Source: Arsenophonus sp045399315
GTDB lineage: Bacteria > Pseudomonadota > Gammaproteobacteria > Enterobacterales > Enterobacteriaceae
NCBI GenBank assembly: GCA_045399315.1
Contig: DAYVGO010000008.1
Span: 1 to 64,000 of the forward strand
DNA length: 64,000 nt
Direction of reading: 5' to 3'
Numbering within the stretch: position 1 is the stretch's first letter; the number at the start of each line of letters is the position of its first letter. Below the pieces are notes generated by a model that saw nothing but the letters and a program-made list of their open reading frames with translations, did no database searches and was not told where the DNA came from. Of this stretch, positions 36,971 to 47,504 are shown in pieces. A program made the position numbers and the translations under genes.

Positions 36971-38587
36971 ATGTCTATTGAAATTAACGTTCCTGATATT
37001 GGTGCAGATGAAGTTGAAGTTACCGAAATTCTGGTAAAAGTGGGCGATAAAGTTGATGTTGAGCAATCGTTGATTACTGTAGAAGGTGAAAAGGCCTCAA
37101 TCGAAGTTCCGTCACCACAAGCTGGGATAGTTAAAGAAATTAAAGTTGCTGTAGGTGACAAAGTTGCAACTGGTAAATTGATCATGATTTTTGATACAGC
37201 GGAAAATGGAACAGAAGCTACCGCTGAAACAACTTCAGATTCAACAACCGATAAAGCGGATAGCAAAAATACGAATCTAGTAACAAGTGAATTAAAGGAA
37301 GTTATTGTACCGGATATTGGTAGTGATGAGGTCTCAGTTACTGAGATAATGGTTAACGTTGGTGATAAAATCTTGGTTGAGCAATCGCTAATTACTGTAG
37401 AAGGTGAAAAGGCATCGATGGAAGTACCAGCACCTTTTGCTGGGGAAGTTAAAGAAATCAAAATCGCTAAAGGTGATAAAGTTAAAACTGGTTCACTTAT
37501 TATGATTTTTGCCGTTGCCTCCACCACAGCTTTGACAAGTGCCAGTGCTGAAACGGCTATTGCTGAAATAGCAACGAAATCAGCGGCTCCATCTTCTGAT
37601 TCACCTCAAAACTCATCTAATGACAAGACAAGTCGGGTTGCTGACAAAAATGAATTTATTGAAAATGATGCGTATGTACACGCAACGCCGCTTATTCGTC
37701 GTTTAGCGCGTGAATTCGGTGTTAATCTTGCTAAGGTAAACGGAACAGGGCGTAAAGGCCGTATTTTACGTGAAGATGTTCAGGCTTATGTCAAAGAGGC
37801 AGTTAAACGTTCGGAAGCCGGAACGACTACAGCAGGCGGTTTGCCAGGTATGCTACCTTGGCCAAAAGTCGATTTTAGTAAATTTGGGGAAGTTGAAGAA
37901 GTTGAACTAGGTCGTATTCAAAAGATATCTAGCGCTAATTTGAGTCGTAATTGGGTCATGATACCGCATGTGACAGTTATGGAAGATGCGGATATTACTG
38001 AAGTAGAAGCTTTCCGTAAGCAACAAAATAAAGAGATGGAAAAGTTGCAAACGGGAATAAAAATCACCCCATTAGTTTTCGTTATGAAAGCGGTTGCTCG
38101 TGCTTTAGAAGAGATGCCACGTTTCAATAGTTCAATTTCTGCGGATGCTCAGCGATTAACATTGAAAAAATACGTTTATATAGGTATTGCCGTTGATACA
38201 CCGAATGGTTTGGTTGTGCCGGTTATCCGTGATGTTAATAAGAAAGGTATTATAGAGCTTTCAAAAGAATTGATGGAAGTATCGAAGAAAGCGCGTGCCG
38301 GCAAGCTGACTATGTCTGATATGCAAGGTGGCAGCTTTACTATTTCTAGCTTGGGTGGTATTGGTACCACGAGTTTTACTCCTATTATTAATGCGCCAGA
38401 AGTCGCTATTATGGGGCTATCTCGCTCATCAATGAAGCCAGTATGGAATGGTAGTGAATTTATTTCACGTTTGATATTACCTATGTCACTTTCTTTTGAT
38501 CACCGTGTAATTGATGGTGCAGATGGCGCACGTTTCGTCACTCGTATTGCACAGTTAATGAGTGATATTCGCCGTTTGGTTATGTAA
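36971..38587 (+). CDS. aceF: AceF, dihydrolipoyl acetyltransferase E2 with two lipoyl domains
   Basis: 538 residues, against 630 in E. coli, because there are two lipoyl domains instead of three. They lie at residues about 1-75 and 107-182, each with the lipoylated lysine in TVEGEKAS. The flexible linkers are Ala/Ser/Thr-rich. The E3-binding domain (TPLIRRLAREFGVNLAKVNG) is at about 236-270 and the catalytic domain ends with SFDHRVIDGADGARF near 507. It accepts acetyl groups from AceE and passes them to CoA, with Lpd reoxidising the lipoyl arms. The GAGGTAAAATCA before the ATG is the ribosome binding site. Confidence 0.95.
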   Translation: MSIEINVPDIGADEVEVTEILVKVGDKVDVEQSLITVEGEKASIEVPSPQAGIVKEIKVAVGDKVATGKLIMIFDTAENGTEATAETTSDSTTDKADSKNTNLVTSELKEVIVPDIGSDEVSVTEIMVNVGDKILVEQSLITVEGEKASMEVPAPFAGEVKEIKIAKGDKVKTGSLIMIFAVASTTALTSASAETAIAEIATKSAAPSSDSPQNSSNDKTSRVADKNEFIENDAYVHATPLIRRLAREFGVNLAKVNGTGRKGRILREDVQAYVKEAVKRSEAGTTTAGGLPGMLPWPKVDFSKFGEVEEVELGRIQKISSANLSRNWVMIPHVTVMEDADITEVEAFRKQQNKEMEKLQTGIKITPLVFVMKAVARALEEMPRFNSSISADAQRLTLKKYVYIGIAVDTPNGLVVPVIRDVNKKGIIELSKELMEVSKKARAGKLTMSDMQGGSFTISSLGGIGTTSFTPIINAPEVAIMGLSRSSMKPVWNGSEFISRLILPMSLSFDHRVIDGADGARFVTRIAQLMSDIRRLVM

Positions 38588-38590
38588 TTT

Positions 38591-38621
38591 ATAGACCGAC
38601 TAAATGTCGGTCTATTTTATT
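38591..38621 (+). terminator. Terminator after aceF
   Basis: ATAGACCGAC (38591-38600) and GTCGGTCTAT (38606-38615) form a perfect 10-bp stem with a five-base loop, followed by TTTAT. lpd starts 170 bases later, so lpd can also be transcribed separately. Confidence 0.85.
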
Positions 38622-38789
38622 GTTAGTAATTACAGAATCTTTTTTACTTCATCCTATAGTTTGAGAGTTTGTCATGTTAGAACGTTTTCAAGAATGTTAA
38701 CAATTTTGTAAACTGCCTGTAATACACACGTCTCGGTGGTTATAAGTTTTTTTGTCTGACCCGCCGGACAACAAAAGTAAGAGGTCATG

Positions 38790-40214
38790 ATGAGTACTGA
38801 AATTAAAACCCAAATAATGGTTCTAGGTGCGGGCCCTGCGGGTTATTCAGCAGCTTTTCGCTGTGCAGATCTGGGTTTAGAAACGGTTTTAGTTGAGCGT
38901 TATGCGACATTAGGAGGTGTTTGTCTTAATGTCGGCTGTATTCCTTCCAAGGCATTGCTTCATGTTGCAAAAGTTATTGAAGAAGCCAAGGCATTAGCTG
39001 CGTATGGGATCGTATTTGGTGAACCGAAAACAGATATTGATAAGGTGCGGTTGTGGAAAGAAAAAGTTATAAGACAATTAACAACGGGTCTGGCAGGAAT
39101 GGCAAAAGGCCGTAAAGTTAAAGTTGTTAATGGGGTAGGTAAATTTACAGGGGCTAATACACTTGTCGTGGAAGGTGAAAAAGAGACGACAACAATAAAT
39201 TTTGACAATGCTATTATTGCCGCAGGTTCACGTCCGATTCGGCTTCCATTTATTCCTCATGATGATCCGCGTGTGTGGGATTCTACGGATGCTTTACAAC
39301 TAAAAGAAGTACCTAAACGCATGTTAGTGATGGGCGGTGGTATCATTGGCTTAGAAATGGGTACAGTTTATCATGCATTAGGATCGGAGATTGATGTTGT
39401 TGAAATGTTCGACCAGGTTATTCCGGCAGCAGACAAAGATATTGTTAAGCTTTTTACTAAACAGATAAGTAAGAAGTTTAATTTAATGCTTGAGACTAAA
39501 GTGACTACGGTAGAAGCTAAAAAAGATGGTATCTATGTTACAATGGAAGGCAAGAAGGCACCGGCAAAACTACAACGCTATGATGTAGTTTTAGTGGCAA
39601 TTGGTCGTGTACCCAATGGTAAATTGATTGATGTGGGCAAAGCGGGAGTAGAAATGGATGATCACGGTTTTATCCACACAGACAAACAGATGCGTACCAA
39701 TGTGTCTCATATTTATGCGATTGGTGACATTATCGGTCAGCCAATGTTGGCTCATAAAGGTGTCCATGAAGGGCATGTCGCGGCGGAAGTAATTTCTGGA
39801 TTAAAACATTATTTTGATCCAAAAGTTATACCTTCAATTGCTTATACTGAGCCTGAAGTTGCTTGGGTAGGATTGACAGAAAAAGAAGCTAAAGAAAAAG
39901 GTATTAGCTTTGAAGTGGCTACTTTCCCATGGGCTGCTTCTGGTCGTGCGATTGCTTCTGATTGTTCGGAGGGCATGACTAAGCTTATTTTTGATAAAGA
40001 AACTCACCGTGTTATTGGTGGAGCGGTGGTTGGTGTTAATGGTGGTGAATTACTCGGTGAAATTGGTTTAGCTGTTGAAATGGGATGTGATGCAGAAGAT
40101 ATTGCATTAACCATCCATGCTCACCCTACATTATACGAGTCAATTGGTATGGCGGCTGAAGTATTTGAGGGCAATATTACTGATTTACCTAATTCTAAGG
40201 CTAAGAAAAAATGA
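38790..40214 (+). CDS. lpd: Lpd, dihydrolipoamide dehydrogenase E3
   Basis: 474 residues from the second of two adjacent ATGs (MSTEIKTQIMVLGAGPAGY), as in E. coli. FAD-binding loop GAGPAGYSAAF near 12, the redox-active disulfide GGVCLNVGCIPSK near 42-54, NAD-binding GGGIIGLEMG near 184, and the catalytic HAHPTLYES near 444. It reoxidises lipoamide in the pyruvate and 2-oxoglutarate dehydrogenase complexes and in glycine cleavage. GAGG lies just ahead of the start. Confidence 0.96.
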   Translation: MSTEIKTQIMVLGAGPAGYSAAFRCADLGLETVLVERYATLGGVCLNVGCIPSKALLHVAKVIEEAKALAAYGIVFGEPKTDIDKVRLWKEKVIRQLTTGLAGMAKGRKVKVVNGVGKFTGANTLVVEGEKETTTINFDNAIIAAGSRPIRLPFIPHDDPRVWDSTDALQLKEVPKRMLVMGGGIIGLEMGTVYHALGSEIDVVEMFDQVIPAADKDIVKLFTKQISKKFNLMLETKVTTVEAKKDGIYVTMEGKKAPAKLQRYDVVLVAIGRVPNGKLIDVGKAGVEMDDHGFIHTDKQMRTNVSHIYAIGDIIGQPMLAHKGVHEGHVAAEVISGLKHYFDPKVIPSIAYTEPEVAWVGLTEKEAKEKGISFEVATFPWAASGRAIASDCSEGMTKLIFDKETHRVIGGAVVGVNGGELLGEIGLAVEMGCDAEDIALTIHAHPTLYESIGMAAEVFEGNITDLPNSKAKKK

Positions 40215-40265
40215 TTTGTTTTACTCTAATAAGATAAATTGATTGTAAGGATTATTAGATTTGTT

Positions 40266-40306
40266 AATAGCTCCCTTGTTTGGTTTAAAGTAAGGGAGCT
40301 ATTTTA
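40266..40306 (+). terminator. Terminator after lpd
   Basis: AATAGCTCCCTT (40266-40277) and AAGGGAGCTATT (40292-40303) make a 12-bp perfect stem with a 14-base loop and a short T-tail. It closes the pyruvate dehydrogenase unit. Confidence 0.85.
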
Positions 40307-40665
40307 CTGATTAAAAATTAAGAATAATATTTTATTAAATTGAGATGTTAATTGTTTAATAAATCTAATCGGTTATTGCAGATTTTGATAAAACTTTTTT
40401 GCTAATAATAAATAATTTTTCACGTTAAATATAAATTTCTCACGATATAAAATCTCATTAATGTTTATTAATCCTAATGAATGTTGGCGCTATGTAAATA
40501 AATTAACAGCATAATTAAATTCTATTATTCTGGATATTCCATACAGAGCATAATTCATTGCAGTAAAAAATTGTGTTAAGCCAATTCCTCTGACTAGATG
40601 TTCCATTTTCTATTTGAGATGTAGATAGCCGGGTATATAAATTAAAATCAATTGAGGAGAACATC
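40307..40665. other. AT-rich region before acnB relic
   Basis: About 360 bases with no gene seen. It presumably contains the old acnB promoter. A good ribosome binding site (GAGGAG) remains directly before the acnB GTG. Confidence 0.5.
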
Positions 40666-43249
40666 GTGCTAAAAGAGTACCGTGAGCACGTAGCTGAACA
40701 CAGCGCAAGGAATAATGCCTAAGCCACTGAATGTTACACAAGTCACTGAGTTAGTTGAATTAATAAAAACCTCACCTAAGACTGAAAATTTCCTATTATA
40801 TCTGTTGGGTAATCACGTTCCTCCCGGTGTTGATGAAGCCGCTTATGTAAAAGCTGACTTCTTGGCTGCTATTACTAAAGGAAAAATAGATTCGCCCTTA
40901 CTTACCCCAGCAAAGGCTATAGAGCTATTAGGTACTATGCAGGGTGGGTATAATATCTATCCATTAATTGATGCCTTAGATAATGAACAGTTGTCGCCAA
41001 TTGCAGCAAGAGCACTATCCCATATTTTGTTAATGTTTGATAACTTTTATGATGTAGCAAAAAAAGCAAATATAGGCAACCAATATGAGCGCCAAGTTAT
41101 AAGTTCGTGGGCTAATACCGAATGGTTTCTTGATCAGCTTGTATTGGTAGAAAAATTGACGGTGACTGTTTTTAAAGTTCCGGGAGAAATAAACACTGAT
41201 GATTTATCACTGGCATCTGATGCCTGGTCACGATCTGATATTCCACTACATGCTCAAGCAATGTTTAAAAACGGTCGTGATGGAATTATACGTGATGAGC
41301 TCGGTGTAATTGGTCCTATTAAACAGATTAATACATTGAGTAAAAAAGGTTTTCCATTAGCTTATGTTGGCGATGTTGTCGGTACAGGATCTTCGCAAAA
41401 ATCAGCAACCAACTCAGTAATCTGGTTTATGGGAAAAGATATTCCTTTTGTGCCTAATAAACACAGTGGTGGAGTTGTTTTAAGTGGAAAAATTGCGCCC
41501 ATATTTTTTAATACTATGCAAGATGCAGGCGCACTTCCGATTGAAGTTGATGTGACTTCCTAATATGGGTGATGTTATTGATATTTATCCCTATAAAGGG
41601 GAAATTCGTTATCATGTAAATAATGAGTTATTAGCAACTTTTGCATTAAAAACCAAGGTGTTACTCGATGAAGTTCGAGCTGGTGGGCGTATTGTGCTTA
41701 TTATTGGCCGTGGGCTAACAGCAAGAGTGTGAGAGTCTTTAGGCTTGCCTGCTAGCGAAGTATTTCGCCAGGCAAAATCAGTTATACAGAGTGACTGCGG
41801 TTTTACTTTGGCACAGAAAATGGTTAGTCGTGCTTGTAATAAGGGTGTAATTTGTCCCGGTGAATATTGTGAGCTTAATATAACCTCAGTTGGATCGCAG
41901 GACACTACCGGACTAATGACACGAGATGAACTTAAGGATTTAGCTTGTTTAGGTTTTTCAGCAGATTTGGTTATGCAGTCATTTTGTCATACTACCGCTT
42001 ATTTAAAACCTATAGATGTGACAACCCATGATACTTTAACCGATTTTGTTATGGATCGTGGAGGAGTTTCTTTGTGTCCTGGTGACGACATTATTCATTC
42101 TTGGATAAATCGCATGTTACTACCAGATACAGTGGGAACGAGTGGTGATTCACACACTCATTTTCCGATTGGTATTTCATTTCCTGCCGGTTCAGAATTG
42201 GTTGCCTTTGCTACAGCTACTGGTGTTATGCCCTTAGACATGCCAGAATCGGTATTAGTTCGCTTTAAAGGCCAAATGCAACCGGTATTACGTTACGTGA
42301 TTTGGTTCATGCTATTCCCTACTATTCCATTCAACAAGGCTTATTAACAGTCGAAAAGCAAGATAAGAAAAATATTTTCTTCGGCAGAATATTAGAAATT
42401 GAAGGCTTACCTCAATTAAAAGTTGAACAAGCATTTGAATTGGTGGATGCATCGGTCGAGCGATCAGCTGCCGGCTGTATTATCAAGTTAGATAAAGAAC
42501 CTATTATCAAATATCTACAATCTAATATTGTATTATTAAAATGGATGATTGATGGTGGTTATGGTGATCGGCGTACTCTCGAACGTCGCATTAGTTCAAT
42601 GAATAAATGGCTGACTGATCCTCAATTATTAACGGCAGATGCAGATTATGCCGCTATTATTGAAATTAATTTGAATGAAATTATCAAACCCATTGTATGT
42701 GCGCCAAATAATCCGGATGATGTTCGTTTATTATCTGCCGTGGCAAATGAAAAAATTGATGAGGTTTTTGTTGGCTCCTGTATGACTAATATTGGTCATT
42801 TCCGCGCAGCCGGTGAGCTTTTACAGCAATATAAAGGGCAAATTCCTACTCGTTTATGGATTGCTCCTCTGATTAAAATGGATACTGCAAAGCTAACAGA
42901 AGAAGGTTATTACAATATTTTTGGTAAAAGTGGCACTCGTATTGAGATTCCTGGTTGTTCACTATGTATGGGCAATCAGGCGTGTGTGTTGGATGGGGCA
43001 ACAGTAGTTTCGACTTCAACCCGTAATTTCCCTAATTGACTAGGAACTGGGGCAAAGGTTTTTCTTGCATCAGTCGAGCTTACAGCGGTTGCTTCGTTAT
43101 TGGGCTATTTACTAACACTAGCAGAGTATCTGCAATTTATTAATGGCATGGGCAATAAGAGCCAAAATATTTATCAATACTTAAATTTTGACTTACTGCT
43201 TCAGTATACAAAAAAAGCAAATACGATAATTTTCCAGTCTGCTGTCTAA
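40666..43249 (+). pseudogene. acnB: acnB (aconitase B), multiply disrupted
   Basis: A GTG start behind GAGGAGAACATC opens LKEYREHVAEHSARNNA and hits a frameshift within 20 codons. The rest of aconitase B can be followed over its full length in alternating frames: residues to GALPIEVDV (stop at 41563), then MGDVIDIYPYKGE with an in-frame TGA at 41730 region, a long piece to VRFKGQMQP (42285), a frameshift, then HAIPYYSIQQGLL to TRNFPN, a TGA at 43037, and LGTGAKVFLASVEL to IIFQSAV and TAA at 43247. The iron-sulfur cysteines survive in GSCMTNIGH and CSLCMGNQ. At least five lesions; non-functional. Confidence 0.93.
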
Positions 43250-43478
43250 AGTAACACGTTATCTTATACCTATACCCTATTTCTTGTTATGGTTGATGAG
43301 AGATAGGGTATGGTAATTAAATTCATCTATTATTCGCGCTAAGATTTTATCTCCGTTCGAGTGTTTGATACATCCATTTATATTACTGGTAAAATAAAGT
43401 ATTTAATTGTGTTAATAGTATTTTGGCCGGTTAAATGATGAATAAAAATTACACTCATGGATCAGACGGAGATGGGAT

Positions 43479-43848
43479 ATGGATTATGAATTTCAAGAGG
43501 ACGTTACTGTCCACGTCATTGCTCGATTTTTAATGGATCATGAAGCAATTGGTATTGGTTAAATGAGGAAATTAAAGGTGATCTATTCCAGCTAGAACAG
43601 ATCCAGGTAGATTATCATTCTATTAAGGGCAGTGGACGTCAATGAAAAAGATTGGGTGTGAATATATATTGTTTATCGATGTTAATGAAGTCATGATCAC
43701 AGCTAATCAGTTGCATTTTCAAACGGCAGATTTAGAGGAAGGGATGTGTTATTACGATAATGAAAATATTGCATTTTGTGGTTTAAATAATTTTATTCAA
43801 ATGCTGGAAAATTATCGTAGCTTTATTTTATCAAATAGTATTGATTAA
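43479..43848 (+). pseudogene. yacL: yacL (UPF0231), frameshifted
   Basis: MDYEFQEDVTVHVIARFLMD at 43479 matches the start of YacL; the frame breaks near 43560, resumes as WLNEEIKGDLFQLEQIQVDYH, and changes again near 43650. The last part, EYILFIDVNEVMITANQL to AFCGLNNFIQMLENY, is in one frame to a stop at 43846. YacL has no firmly known function. It follows acnB as in E. coli, so order here is still ancestral; the next gene (mscS) is not its E. coli neighbour. Confidence 0.8.
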
Positions 43849-43951
43849 AAGATAACGAAACCGCTATTTTATTTTGTCAATTTTATACCAGAGATTATCT
43901 AGTCTTTGATATATGATTAGTAATAGATTTATTTTGCAGAGGATAAGTGAG

Positions 43952-44803
43952 ATGAATGATAATAGTGTGGTAGAAACGATCGGTCAGGTAAAAAGTTGGT
44001 TTATTAATCACCAGTATTTATTAATTCAGTATACAGTAAATATTATTTTTGCCTTAGTTATTTTATTTGCAGGTTTGATCATTGCTAAATGGTTCAGTCA
44101 CATTACTAATCGATTAATGTCTTTACGCGGTATTGATAAGACAGTAAGAGATTTTTTATCGGCAATAGTTCGTTATGGTATTATTGTATTTACCTTAATT
44201 GCAGTATTAAGTAAGTTAGGTGTTCAAACAGCTTCTGTCATTGCTGTGTTAGGTGCTGCCGGTTTAGCGATTGGTTTAGCATTACAGGGTTCTTTATCTA
44301 ATTTTGCCGCTGGCGTATTATTGGTTATTTTTAGGCCATTACGAGCAGGGGAATATGTTATTTTAGGCTCCGTGGAAGGAACTGTTGAGCAGGTTCAGAT
44401 TTTCTCAACTTCATTACGTACTGCCGATAACCGCATCATTGTAATACCTAATAACAAAGTGATTAATGATAATATCATTAATACCTCTCGTGAACCAAAT
44501 CGGCGTACTCAAATTATGGTTGGTGTCGCTTATGATGCTGATATTGATACCGTTAAAAAGGTGTTAGGTGATGTCATTGCGGCAAATGAACGTATTCAGC
44601 ATGATAAAGGTGTTACTATTCGTTTACATGAAATGGCACCTTCTTCGCTTAATTTTGTGGTACGCGTTTGGACGACAAACGCTGATGCATGGAATGTTTA
44701 TTGGGACTTGATGGAAAATTTTAAAGAGCAGCTCGATGCTCATAATATTGGTATTCCTTTTCCACAAATGGATGTTCATTTATATCGAACCAATAATGGT
44801 TGA
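43952..44803 (+). CDS. mscS: MscS, small-conductance mechanosensitive channel
   Basis: 283 residues from the ATG at 43952 (AGAGG upstream); an ATG 13 codons earlier is in frame but lacks a ribosome binding site and adds residues not found in E. coli MscS. Three membrane helices are seen; the pore helix has the Gly/Ala pattern LGAAGLAIGLALQGSLSNFAAG near 96-117. The cytoplasmic vestibule carries FRPLRAGEYV and VIPNNKVINDNIIN. It opens under membrane tension during osmotic downshock. Confidence 0.94.
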   Translation: MNDNSVVETIGQVKSWFINHQYLLIQYTVNIIFALVILFAGLIIAKWFSHITNRLMSLRGIDKTVRDFLSAIVRYGIIVFTLIAVLSKLGVQTASVIAVLGAAGLAIGLALQGSLSNFAAGVLLVIFRPLRAGEYVILGSVEGTVEQVQIFSTSLRTADNRIIVIPNNKVINDNIINTSREPNRRTQIMVGVAYDADIDTVKKVLGDVIAANERIQHDKGVTIRLHEMAPSSLNFVVRVWTTNADAWNVYWDLMENFKEQLDAHNIGIPFPQMDVHLYRTNNG

Positions 44804-44811
44804 ATATTTAC

Positions 44812-44846
44812 ATTGGTGTGGATTAAGGTTCACACCAATATTTTTA
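44812..44846 (+). terminator. Terminator after mscS
   Basis: ATTGGTGTG (44812-44820) and CACACCAAT (44831-44839) form a 9-bp perfect stem with a ten-base loop, followed by ATTTTTATT. Confidence 0.85.
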
Positions 44847-45052
44847 TTCTTTAGTAAATAATCTCGATATTTATTCAAATCTATTGCTAGATGTGTTCTA
44901 TTATTAAGTTGTGTTATTTAGTGTTGATTAAAATTATTTGTTATGGTCAATCTTCCCATTATGCTTTTTAGTAATCTATCAAGTGAAGAATAAACAAATA
45001 TTGACTAGAAAATAGTCTATTCAGATTTGATTAATTATGTGCAGGAGGTCTC

Positions 45053-45780
45053 GTGAAGCTCAGTTTTATTATATTTTTAGCAATGATGTCAGTAAGTTCA
45101 TTACCATTACTTGCTTAGTCTAACTCCTTACCTAATGGACCTTATATCGTTACATCAGGTAATGCAACAATTAAAGCTATGCCAGATATGGTAACTTTGT
45201 TAATTAATGTTGCTGTAATTGAAAAAAATGTGGCATCAGCCAAAGCGGCGGTCGATAAACGTGTTAAGCAATATTTTGACTTTCTCAATAATAAAGTGAT
45301 AGAGAATAGCGATATCAATGTGGTAAATATCACTACTCAACCGAAATATGAATATGATAAGGCAGCAGAAAAATCTAAAATAGTTGGTTATACCGCAGAA
45401 CATTCAGTAGAAGTTAAAATATATAAACTGGATCAGCTGAATAGTTTATTAGATGGTGCCTTAGTGGCCGGTTTAAATGAAATAAATGCGGTGTAATTTA
45501 GCGTTAAGGATCCTAAATGTTATCGAGATGAAGCGCACAGTAAGGCAATTAACAACGCTAAAGGACAGGTGGAGGCGCTAGCGGCCGGATTTAATGTTAA
45601 GTTAGGTAAAGTTTATAGTATTAATTACCGGACATCCGATGTGACTCCTTATCCAATACCAAGAATGAAGACAATGAGTCAAATGGTAGCTGCCGCTGCG
45701 AGTGATAGCAATCAAACTTATGAACAACAGGTATTGATTTTACTGATCAAGTTGACGTTGTTTTTGAATTGAAACATTAA
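45053..45780 (+). pseudogene. yggE: yggE (SIMPL-domain periplasmic protein), disrupted
   Basis: AGGAGG precedes a GTG at 45053 that opens a signal peptide, KLSFIIFLAMMSVSSLPLLA, ended by an in-frame TAG at 45116-45118. The same frame continues SNSLPNGPYIVTSGNATI to LVAGLNEINAV, another TAA near 45494, then the rest of the SIMPL domain (EALAAGFNVKLGKVYSINY), and a frameshift near 45728 before FTDQVDVVFELKH and TAA. Three lesions in a gene otherwise colinear with YggE, linked to oxidative stress in E. coli. argO, next to it in E. coli, is missing. Its stop overlaps the argP stop. Confidence 0.88.
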
Positions 45781-46700
45781 TTTTTGTTTTCCACATGATC
45801 ATTATCTTCTTGTTTTAATATCTGACGTCCGGTTTTTACCAGGGCGTCAGTCACCTTTTGCATGGTTCTACTTTCGGGTGAAAAGCGGTGCCAATATAGC
45901 ATTCTACGTTGATATAGTCCGGGCGTAAGATCGACAAGTTCGCCTGAATTTAATTCATTGATAATTTGTAAATGCGGGATCATACAACAGGTTGAACCTT
46001 GTTTGGCTAGTTGTACAAAGGCTTCTGATGAGTTCACAATATGGCAAGGAACACTACCAGGAGATAGATTAAAATTCTGTTGAACAAAGGCTTGATGCAT
46101 ATCATCCAGATGATCAAAAGCAACAGCTGGCGCTCTTAATAATGAAGATCTTGTCACCCCGCTGGGAAAATAGCGCTTAGCAAATGTTGGAGAAGAGACG
46201 AATAAATAATCCAGCGCACCGAGTTTATCCACTAAACAGCCAGGTAAAGGCCCTGATTGAATACTAATCGCCCCCACTACTTCTCCTCTACGTAGCCGCT
46301 CTTGAGTTCGGGTCTCATCTTCGACTTGAATATTAAGGCGAATAGGAGTGTCATGGAGTACTGGATTAAGAGCGGGCAGGAACCAGGTTGCTAAACTATC
46401 AGCATTGACTGCTACCGATAACAGCAAGGGTGTTGCGCCACTATTTTCGTCGCCTAGCCATTGCTCTTCTAGTAATTCAACTTGATGTAATAGTGCGAGT
46501 AATTTTTGCCCTTGCTCAGTCGGTTGAGGAGGGATTGTCCTTACTAATAATGGTTGACCAAATAGGTTTTCAAGCTGCTTTATTCTTTGAGAAACAGCGG
46601 ATTGAGTGATACATAACGTTTGTGCTGCGCGCTCAAAGCCACGTTCACGGATCACCGTATCTAATGCCTGTAATGCTCGATAGTCAGGGCGTTTAATCAC
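45777..46700 (-). CDS. argP: ArgP (IciA), LysR-type regulator of arginine/lysine genes
   Basis: 307 residues, ten more than E. coli at the C-terminus. N-terminal helix-turn-helix: RALQALDTVIRERGFERAAQ, then LCITQSAVSQRIKQLE (residues about 8-44). The effector domain includes VDKLGALDYLFVSSP and AFVQLAKQGSTCCMIP. ArgP controls argO and lysine/arginine-related genes; argO is missing locally. It is divergent from rpiA. Intact, in contrast to the other regulators in this window. Confidence 0.93.
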   Translation of the reverse strand: MIKRPDYRALQALDTVIRERGFERAAQTLCITQSAVSQRIKQLENLFGQPLLVRTIPPQPTEQGQKLLALLHQVELLEEQWLGDENSGATPLLLSVAVNADSLATWFLPALNPVLHDTPIRLNIQVEDETRTQERLRRGEVVGAISIQSGPLPGCLVDKLGALDYLFVSSPTFAKRYFPSGVTRSSLLRAPAVAFDHLDDMHQAFVQQNFNLSPGSVPCHIVNSSEAFVQLAKQGSTCCMIPHLQIINELNSGELVDLTPGLYQRRMLYWHRFSPESRTMQKVTDALVKTGRQILKQEDNDHVENKN

Positions 46701-46838
46701 GAAAAAATCTCTTTAAAATTCAATTCAGATATTATTCTATATCCTACTTGTAATATTTTTCCAATCGATAGACAGGGAAATTCGTTATACTAATTAATTA
46801 GTAGGTTTTAGCAACTAAAAATAACAAGGTAATAAATT

Positions 46839-47504
46839 ATGACGCAGGATGAATTAAAAAAAATGGTCGGTTGGGCCGCTTTGGAATATATCAAACCAGA
46901 TATGGTGGTTGGTGTTGGAACAGGTTCTACTGTTGCACATTTTATTGATGGCCTAGCGACCCAAAAGCACTTGATTAAAGGTGCCGTCTCCAGTTCACTT
47001 GCTTCTACACACAAGTTAACAGATTTAGCTATTCCTATACTTGATAGTAATAATGTAGATGGTGTTGATATTTATATTGATGGTGCTGATGAATTTAATC
47101 CAGACTTAATGATGATTAAAGGTGGTGGAGCGGCTTTGACGCGTGAAAAAGTCATTGCTGCGATGGCTAAGCAATTTATCACTATTGTTGATAAATCTAA
47201 ACAGGTTGACATTTTAGGCGGCTTTTCATTACCTGTTGAAGTAATCCCGATGGCGCGAGCTTATGTCGCTCGTCAATTAGTCAAGTTAGGTGGTATGCCA
47301 GAATATAGACAAGATGTTGTTACCGATAATGGTAATGTTATTCTTGATGTTCATAATCTAAAGATCCTGGATCCTATTGCCCTTGAAAATAAAATTAATG
47401 CTCTTGCCGGTGTCGTCACAGTGGGGTTATTTGCCAATCGGGCGGCAGATATTGTTTTGTTAGCAACACCAGATGGAGTGCAAAGATTGACGGCCAAAAA
47501 GTAA
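46839..47504 (+). CDS. rpiA: RpiA, ribose-5-phosphate isomerase A
   Basis: 221 residues. Phosphate loop GVGTGSTVAHFID near residues 25-37, catalytic DGADEFNPDL near 81-90, and KGGGAALTREK near 94-104. It interconverts ribose-5-phosphate and ribulose-5-phosphate in the pentose phosphate pathway. ATAACAAGGTAATAAATT leads to the ATG. Order argP-rpiA-serA is as in E. coli, seen from the other direction. Confidence 0.96.
   Translation: MTQDELKKMVGWAALEYIKPDMVVGVGTGSTVAHFIDGLATQKHLIKGAVSSSLASTHKLTDLAIPILDSNNVDGVDIYIDGADEFNPDLMMIKGGGAALTREKVIAAMAKQFITIVDKSKQVDILGGFSLPVEVIPMARAYVARQLVKLGGMPEYRQDVVTDNGNVILDVHNLKILDPIALENKINALAGVVTVGLFANRAADIVLLATPDGVQRLTAKK

Noticed and set aside
36835..37527. 230-residue minus-strand open frame opposite aceE end and aceF
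   Set aside because: Low-complexity Ser/Thr/Val translation that mirrors the repeated lipoyl domains; a shadow of the opposite strand.
43642..43848. Separate 68-residue protein
   Set aside because: It is the C-terminal part of the broken yacL, not an independent gene.
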